34,946 bases of DNA from Saprospiraceae bacterium. Lineage in GTDB: Bacteria; Bacteroidota; Bacteroidia; Chitinophagales; Saprospiraceae. Positions 30,601-34,946 of the stretch are shown here, in pieces; position 1 is the stretch's first letter, and each line of letters starts with the position of its first letter. The notes beneath the pieces were generated by a model, which made no database searches, was not told the origin of the DNA, and saw nothing but the letters and a program-made list of their open reading frames with translations. Made by a program: the position numbers and the translations under genes. The stretch is from positions 1 through 34,946 of the forward strand of contig JABAQQ010000051.1 in the NCBI GenBank assembly GCA_019187225.1, read 5' to 3'.

Positions 30601-33081
30601 ATGAGTTCTCTGGTTTACGCACTACCGTTTTTCGGTTTTATCGGGCTTGTTTACATGTTTATCCTGCAAAATTGGGTGACCAAACAGGATGCCGGCGACG
30701 AGAAAATGCAGGGTATCGCAAAAAACATTGCCGACGGTGCAATGGCATTTTTGAAGGCGGAATATCGCATTCTCGCAATTTATGTAGTTGTCGCTACCGC
30801 GCTGCTCGTATGGCTCAGCACGCTTGTGACGACCAGCCACTGGCTGATCGGCGTTGCCTTTATCATAGGCGCTTTGTTTTCCGTATTGGCCGGCTATTCC
30901 GGTATGCGCATCGCCACACAGGCCAACGTGCGCACCACACAGGCCGCCCGCACCAGCCTGGCCAAAGCGCTGAACGTCTCGTTCAAAGGCGGATCGGTCA
31001 TGGGTCTTGGCGTTGCAGGCCTGGCCGTATTGGGCCTGAGCCTTCTTTTTTCCCTGTTTTACAATTTCTTTATGGGTGGCGAATACGGCGCTGCCGGCAC
31101 GGGCTACTCCGCCATGTCGCGGGTGCTGGAAGTGCTGGCTGGCTTTTCGCTCGGCGCTGAATCCATCGCCTTGTTCGCGCGTGTTGGCGGCGGTATCTAT
31201 ACCAAAGCCGCCGACGTGGGCGCCGACCTCGTGGGTAAAGTGGAAGCCGGTATCCCGGAAGACGACCCGCGCAACCCGGCTACCATCGCCGACAACGTGG
31301 GCGACAATGTGGGCGACGTGGCGGGCATGGGCGCCGACCTGTTCGGCTCCTATGTGGCTACCGTGCTGGCTGCGATGGTGCTTGGCAACTCGGTGTTGCG
31401 CTATACCGACGCTTCCAACGACGGCTTCGGTGGCATCGGCCCCATTCTGCTGCCGATCATGATCGCCGGTTTGGGCATCATTTTCTCCATCATCGGCATG
31501 CTGCTCGTGCGCGTCAAAGACGATGCGGAAGCGAGTGCCGGCATGGTGCAAAGCGCCCTCAACCGCGGCAACTGGGTGAGCATCATCATCACGGGCATCG
31601 CCTGTTTCCCCGTGATCAAATGGATGCTTCCCGAAAACCTCGGCATGTATTTCTTCGGTTCCGGCGTCAAAATGGTGCCCAGTATCAACGTCTTTTTCGC
31701 CGTGGTGGTCGGCCTTGTCGTCGGCGCCCTGATCTCGGCGATCACTGAATATTACACGGGTTTGGGCAAAAAACCGGTGCTGAACATCGTTAAACAATCG
31801 GCAACGGGCCACGCGACGAACGTCATTTCGGGTCTTGCAACGGGCATGATGTCTACCTGGATGCCCATCGTGATGTTCGCAGGTGCCATCTGGGGCGCTT
31901 ACACGCTGGCCGGATTTTATGGCGTTGCGATCGCAGCCTCGGCCATGATGGCCACCACCGCCATGCAATTGGCCATCGACGCATTCGGCCCGATCGCCGA
32001 CAATGCCGGCGGCATCGCCGAAATGAGCGAGTTACCCAAAGAAGTACGCAGCCGCACCGACGTGCTCGACTCGGTGGGCAACACGACGGCGGCCATCGGC
32101 AAAGGTTTCGCCATCGCTTCGGCGGCTTTGACCGCCCTCGGACTTTTTGCCGCTTATGTTGATTTCACCGGCATTCAGGGCATCAATATTTTCAAAGCCG
32201 ATGTACTGGCTGCCTTGTTTGTCGGCGGTATGATCCCGGTAGTGTTTTCCGCTTTTGCCATGCAAAGCGTGGGAAGGGCCGCGATGGATATGGTGAACGA
32301 AGTGCGCCGCCAGTTCCGCGAGATACCCGGCCTGCTCGAAGGTACGGGCAAGGCGGACTACCAGCGTTGTGTGGAAATATCTACCAAAGCAGCCCTTCGC
32401 GAAATGATCCCTCCCGGCGCCATCGCCCTTATTACCCCGGTCCTGGTGGGCTTTTTAATGGGGCCCGAAGCGTTGGGCGGCTATATGGCAGGCGTGACGG
32501 TAAGCGGTGTGATGTGGGCGATTTTCCAATCCAATGCCGGCGGCGCGTGGGACAATGCGAAAAAATCTTTCGAAAAAGGCGTGGAAATCAATGGCCAAAC
32601 CTATTACAAAGGCTCCGACCCGCACAAAGCGGCGGTGACGGGCGATACGGTCGGCGACCCGTTCAAGGATACTTCCGGCCCCTCGATGAATATTCTCATT
32701 AAATTGTCGTGCCTGGTTGGTCTGGCCATCGCTCCCATTCTGGGATCGCACGTCGAGGTTCAACCCGCCATGCCGCAAGGCATCAATATGCCATCGCTGC
32801 AGCGGAACGACTATCAACAGCAAATGCAAACGCAGCAACCCATGCTTGCCCCTGGCATGCAAGGCGGGCAGGTACCGGGGAATATGCAACAACAGCCTGG
32901 CACTTCACCCTCCGGTATCGGGACTTCACCTTCGGGTATCGGCACTTCGCCCTCCGGCATCGGCACTTCACCCGCCGGGGATGCACCCCAGGGAAGAACA
33001 GCGCCGGCTCAGCAAGCGCCTCCGACGGGCCTGCAAACATCGCCAACCAGCCCGCAGCCGGACCCTCAGAAGAAACAATAA
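30601..33081 (+). CDS. hppA: Membrane-bound K+-dependent, ion-pumping pyrophosphatase with repeat-rich tail
   Basis: 826 residues, about 110 more than usual. Hydrophobic spans fit the 16-helix fold. The pyrophosphate site is the Asp-rich [14 protein letters not shown] (~202-215) and [37 protein letters not shown] follows. The [10 protein letters not shown] motif (residues 493-502) has Ala and Gly at the two positions that distinguish K+-dependent from K+-independent enzymes. It couples PPi hydrolysis to H+ or Na+ export; the ion cannot be decided by eye. The tail from ~residue 717 is Gln/Pro/Met-rich, contains a TSPSGIG repeat, and would lie outside the membrane. It is monocistronic, with a possible -7 box upstream and a GC-rich hairpin behind. 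Confidence 0.95.
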   Translation: MSSLVYALPFFGFIGLVYMFILQNWVTKQDAGDEKMQGIAKNIADGAMAFLKAEYRILAIYVVVATALLVWLSTLVTTSHWLIGVAFIIGALFSVLAGYSGMRIATQANVRTTQAARTSLAKALNVSFKGGSVMGLGVAGLAVLGLSLLFSLFYNFFMGGEYGAAGTGYSAMSRVLEVLAGFSLGAESIALFARVGGGIYTKAADVGADLVGKVEAGIPEDDPRNPATIADNVGDNVGDVAGMGADLFGSYVATVLAAMVLGNSVLRYTDASNDGFGGIGPILLPIMIAGLGIIFSIIGMLLVRVKDDAEASAGMVQSALNRGNWVSIIITGIACFPVIKWMLPENLGMYFFGSGVKMVPSINVFFAVVVGLVVGALISAITEYYTGLGKKPVLNIVKQSATGHATNVISGLATGMMSTWMPIVMFAGAIWGAYTLAGFYGVAIAASAMMATTAMQLAIDAFGPIADNAGGIAEMSELPKEVRSRTDVLDSVGNTTAAIGKGFAIASAALTALGLFAAYVDFTGIQGINIFKADVLAALFVGGMIPVVFSAFAMQSVGRAAMDMVNEVRRQFREIPGLLEGTGKADYQRCVEISTKAALREMIPPGAIALITPVLVGFLMGPEALGGYMAGVTVSGVMWAIFQSNAGGAWDNAKKSFEKGVEINGQTYYKGSDPHKAAVTGDTVGDPFKDTSGPSMNILIKLSCLVGLAIAPILGSHVEVQPAMPQGINMPSLQRNDYQQQMQTQQPMLAPGMQGGQVPGNMQQQPGTSPSGIGTSPSGIGTSPSGIGTSPAGDAPQGRTAPAQQAPPTGLQTSPTSPQPDPQKKQ
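32902..32982 (+). repeat. 21-bp coding repeat (TSPSGIG) in the hppA tail
   Basis: Three 21-bp units encode TSPSGIG (32902, 32923, 32944) and a fourth diverges to TSPAGDA (from 32965). Third-codon positions differ between units while residues are kept, so the peptide repeat appears selected. Confidence 0.9.
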
Positions 33082-33113
33082 TGAATTGACTTGGAGGAGT
33101 CTCCATAAAAAAG

Positions 33114-33143
33114 CGCCCCGGTTCGATGATTCGAGCCGGGGCG
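33114..33143. terminator. GC-rich hairpin after hppA
   Basis: CGCCCCGGTTCGA and TCGAGCCGGGGCG (33114-33126, 33131-33143) pair with one mismatch. The T run is on the minus-strand side (six A precede the stem on the plus strand), so it is a complete intrinsic terminator for transcription from the right, and a weaker one for hppA. Confidence 0.7.
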
Positions 33144-33425
33144 TTGTGCATTTAAAACCAGCCGTTAAAAAGTAACGGCGCAATTATCGGCCACGTTAAA
33201 ATCTTCGCAGCCGCCGTTTGCCTGCAAAAGTTAAACGCGAGAGCCGGTAAGGCGAAAAGGATTTTTTTTATGTGTAAAAAAATTGAATCGGTGAAAGAAT
33301 AAAAGGAGATGATGGCATACCGGTCATCGCGAAGCGCAGCCTGACCGGCGCTGTTGCGACAAAGATGAGGCGAAGTAACACATTAAAAATACTGCGAATA
33401 TTATCGGTTTTCCCGGATGAAAATG
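33144..33425. other. Intergenic region with one short hairpin
   Basis: No gene is supported. The only structure noted is CCGGTCA (33320-33326) paired with TGACCGG (33342-33348), enclosing GCGAAGCGC. The rest is A-rich, without array words. Confidence 0.5.
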
Positions 33426-33459
33426 AAAAACCCTTTCTCCGTGGCGACCGGAAAAAGGG
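33426..33459 (-). terminator. Terminator of the fibronectin-III T9SS protein gene
   Basis: On the minus strand a stem CCCTTTTTCCGG / CCGTGGAGAAAGGG-like, imperfect (about 10 of 12 pairs), is followed by TTTTTC. It lies ~40 bp after the stop at 33498. Confidence 0.65.
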
Positions 33460-33497
33460 CTTGGATGCGCGGCGCGTTTTGGGATGTCCTCTCCCTT

Positions 33498-34634
33498 TTA
33501 TTCGTGTTTTACTAAGGCAAATACCTTCCGGTTTTGGCCTGTTATGGTGTGCAGGAAATACACGCCGTCGGGCAGGTCCGCTCCGTCCACCGTCATTTCG
33601 TAATCGCCGGCAGGTTGCAGCGCCGTTTTTTCCACGGCCTTTACCTGCCTGCCTACGGCATCGTAAAGGCTGATCTCGACGGGGCCGGACTCGGGAAGCG
33701 TATAGCGGAAGGTGGTGGATGTAGTGAAGGGGTTGGGGCTGACCTGGATTATTGCAGCATTTTCCAGTGATTGCGCCGTCCCTTCCGATGGAAAGCCGGC
33801 TGGACTGTCACTTGAAGATCGCCCTGTAGAACACTCGTTACAAGATTGGAAGCCGTAAGTGCCATGAAATTTTAGAGTCAGAGTAGCTTCTGTTCCAAGC
33901 CCAACCAGATCGCTGACAGTAAATACCTTATGACTAATGCCATTTGTCGTCATATAACAATCCACAACGGTATTTGGTACCGTTTCATGGAAATAAACAT
34001 CAGGGTTATCAGAAGTTTCTCCAACCACGGCGTTTGTCCCATTGTAAGCAATTGCAAAGTCGACCGTATTATCGTAATAATCTTTCACACGTCCGATAAA
34101 GGCATGTGTAAAAGGTTCATATTGATTTTCGGAAATGGCTGCACAAACTTGAATCTCTAAGTTGAAACTAGTTTGCTCCGGTTCTCCCAGCTTACAAATT
34201 GTGTCTAATTCCACGACATAATCAATAATAATTTTCGGAACCCACTGATAAGCAGCGACATAGCCGCCTTCGAATTGCGGATTTGCCGGACAATAAGTAG
34301 CGCTTACCTTGAACAGACACAGGTTGCCGCTTGTAAGATTGTTATATGTTAGGGTATTATTTGAAGTATAGTACGTTGGTAAAGCGAAGCCCCCGGTAAC
34401 GTCGTACCCTTCTACTTTGAAAAGCATGTTAACGGCTTCTTGCTCCCACATCAACGAAATGCTGCTTGGTGTTGCATTGGTAACAGTCAGCCAGCCCGGC
34501 GGCGGCGCGATACAGTTTGTCGCTTCGTTAGCGACAGGGGAGTGATCATAGTCATAAGAGCGAGCAGAAGAAATTTCCGGCATTACAAATGCCTGGAGAA
34601 ACAACAAAAGACAAAAAAGCAGTCGTTTTTTCAT
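33498..34634 (-). CDS. Secreted protein with fibronectin type III and T9SS sorting domains
   Basis: 378 residues. Signal peptide MKKRLLFCLLLFLQAFVMPEISSA. A fibronectin III-like domain (~residues 45-120) begins PPPGWLTVTNATPSSISLMW and contains NTLTYNNLTSGNLCLFKVSATYC. The middle (~120-285) is a domain I cannot name, with several Cys. A Ser-rich linker precedes the type A sorting domain (QVSPNPFTTSTTFRYTLPESG, ending PDGVYFLHTITGQNRKVFALVKHE). Extracellular or surface-attached; role unknown. The middle is more A+T-rich than the sorting domain, consistent with domain shuffling. The final gene of the window. Confidence 0.87.
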   Translation of the reverse strand: MKKRLLFCLLLFLQAFVMPEISSARSYDYDHSPVANEATNCIAPPPGWLTVTNATPSSISLMWEQEAVNMLFKVEGYDVTGGFALPTYYTSNNTLTYNNLTSGNLCLFKVSATYCPANPQFEGGYVAAYQWVPKIIIDYVVELDTICKLGEPEQTSFNLEIQVCAAISENQYEPFTHAFIGRVKDYYDNTVDFAIAYNGTNAVVGETSDNPDVYFHETVPNTVVDCYMTTNGISHKVFTVSDLVGLGTEATLTLKFHGTYGFQSCNECSTGRSSSDSPAGFPSEGTAQSLENAAIIQVSPNPFTTSTTFRYTLPESGPVEISLYDAVGRQVKAVEKTALQPAGDYEMTVDGADLPDGVYFLHTITGQNRKVFALVKHE

Positions 34635-34946
34635 GTGTTTACTTTTTAAATAACCTGGTTGAAAGTGCCCGCAATATTTCCATATAAGCGTCGTAATTTT
34701 ACCTACGTTTTTTTTCGTTTTTCCCAGCTTGGGCCGATACTTCGTTTAAAATTTTTCTTTGCCGATTGCCGTAATTGCGTGGTAAGTAAGAACGCCGGCC
34801 AGATGAATCTTTAATTTTTACTTAGAAAGGGTACACATTTTTCCGGGAAAAAACCGGTCTTAGTTCTTTGAAATGTCGGAAAAGAAAAATGGAGGGGAAA
34901 TTTGTGTTTCTCACGCATAAATCCCCCCTTCCATGCGCCGAAGCGC
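34635..34946. other. Right-end intergenic region, possible stable-RNA leader
   Basis: No gene is supported. TTAGTTCTTTGAAATG at 34860-34875 resembles the boxA-like element seen upstream of Bacteroidota rRNA operons. It is preceded by CCGG-GAAAAAA-CCGG and followed by an imperfect stem (34891-34932). Whether an rRNA operon follows lies outside the window. Confidence 0.35.

Noticed and set aside
30622-31968. Long open frame of 448 codons antisense to hppA
   Set aside because: It is a shadow of the high-GC third positions of hppA: His/Asp/Gly/Arg-rich with no domain, and hppA itself is certain.

Overview
The window looks like a chromosome segment of a moderately GC-rich Bacteroidota, most likely of the Saprospiraceae/Chitinophagales type (inference). 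Five genes encode secreted proteins that end in a type IX secretion (T9SS) C-terminal sorting domain. Several genes are preceded by the Bacteroidota -7 box TAnnTTTG. Isoprenoid genes are of the mevalonate type (class II HMG-CoA reductase and type 2 IPP isomerase), and a membrane pyrophosphatase is present. I see no rRNA, tRNA, CRISPR array, prophage or conventional IS element inside the window.

Layout. 1-3.05 kb: two T9SS cargo proteins, the first cut by the window edge. 3.07-5.0 kb: divergent lipopolysaccharide genes lpxH and hldD. 5.0-5.7 kb: a four-helix-bundle (S23/IVP family) gene bracketed by inverted arrays of an 8-bp repeat. 5.7-7.1 kb: a Gfo/Idh/MocA oxidoreductase and an ArsR-type repressor with a visible operator. 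7.4-10.6 kb: a secreted M4 (thermolysin-like) peptidase gene whose frame is broken by an exactly palindromic 94-bp insert. 11.1-12.9 kb: a T9SS cargo protein with SdrD-B-like and HYR domains. 13-17.3 kb: an exported unknown, an RND/ABC-type efflux adaptor, a small membrane protein, a lipoprotein and a DinB-like protein. 17.3-20.4 kb: MscS channel, a fused ferredoxin/FNR-type reductase and, divergently, an AlkB-type hydroxylase that it probably feeds with electrons. 20.4-25.5 kb: an M1 peptidase, a small remnant resembling a restriction-modification tail, an AAA/DUF4143 ATPase with an iteron-like upstream region, and recJ. 25.6-29.8 kb (minus strand): unknown membrane protein, mvaA, fni/idi2 and an F420-dependent-type NADP oxidoreductase. 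30.0-34.6 kb: an N-terminally truncated AraC regulator, hppA, and a fibronectin-III T9SS cargo protein. The last 300 bp may begin a stable-RNA leader.

The most unusual signal is architectural. At least eight loci carry arrays of a 7- or 8-bp word, and at most of them the array is present in both orientations and can fold back on itself. The word differs from locus to locus but the design is shared. The arrays lie between genes (3850, 5009/5620, 6681, 15374, 27716, 29834), inside hldD without breaking its frame (4470), and inside the M4 peptidase gene, where removal of exactly the 94-bp palindrome restores one 1031-codon frame. One pair of inverted arrays encloses the four-helix-bundle gene and has near-identical outer ends. 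This suggests, but does not prove, a repeat family with an autonomous gene-carrying form and gene-less derivatives.
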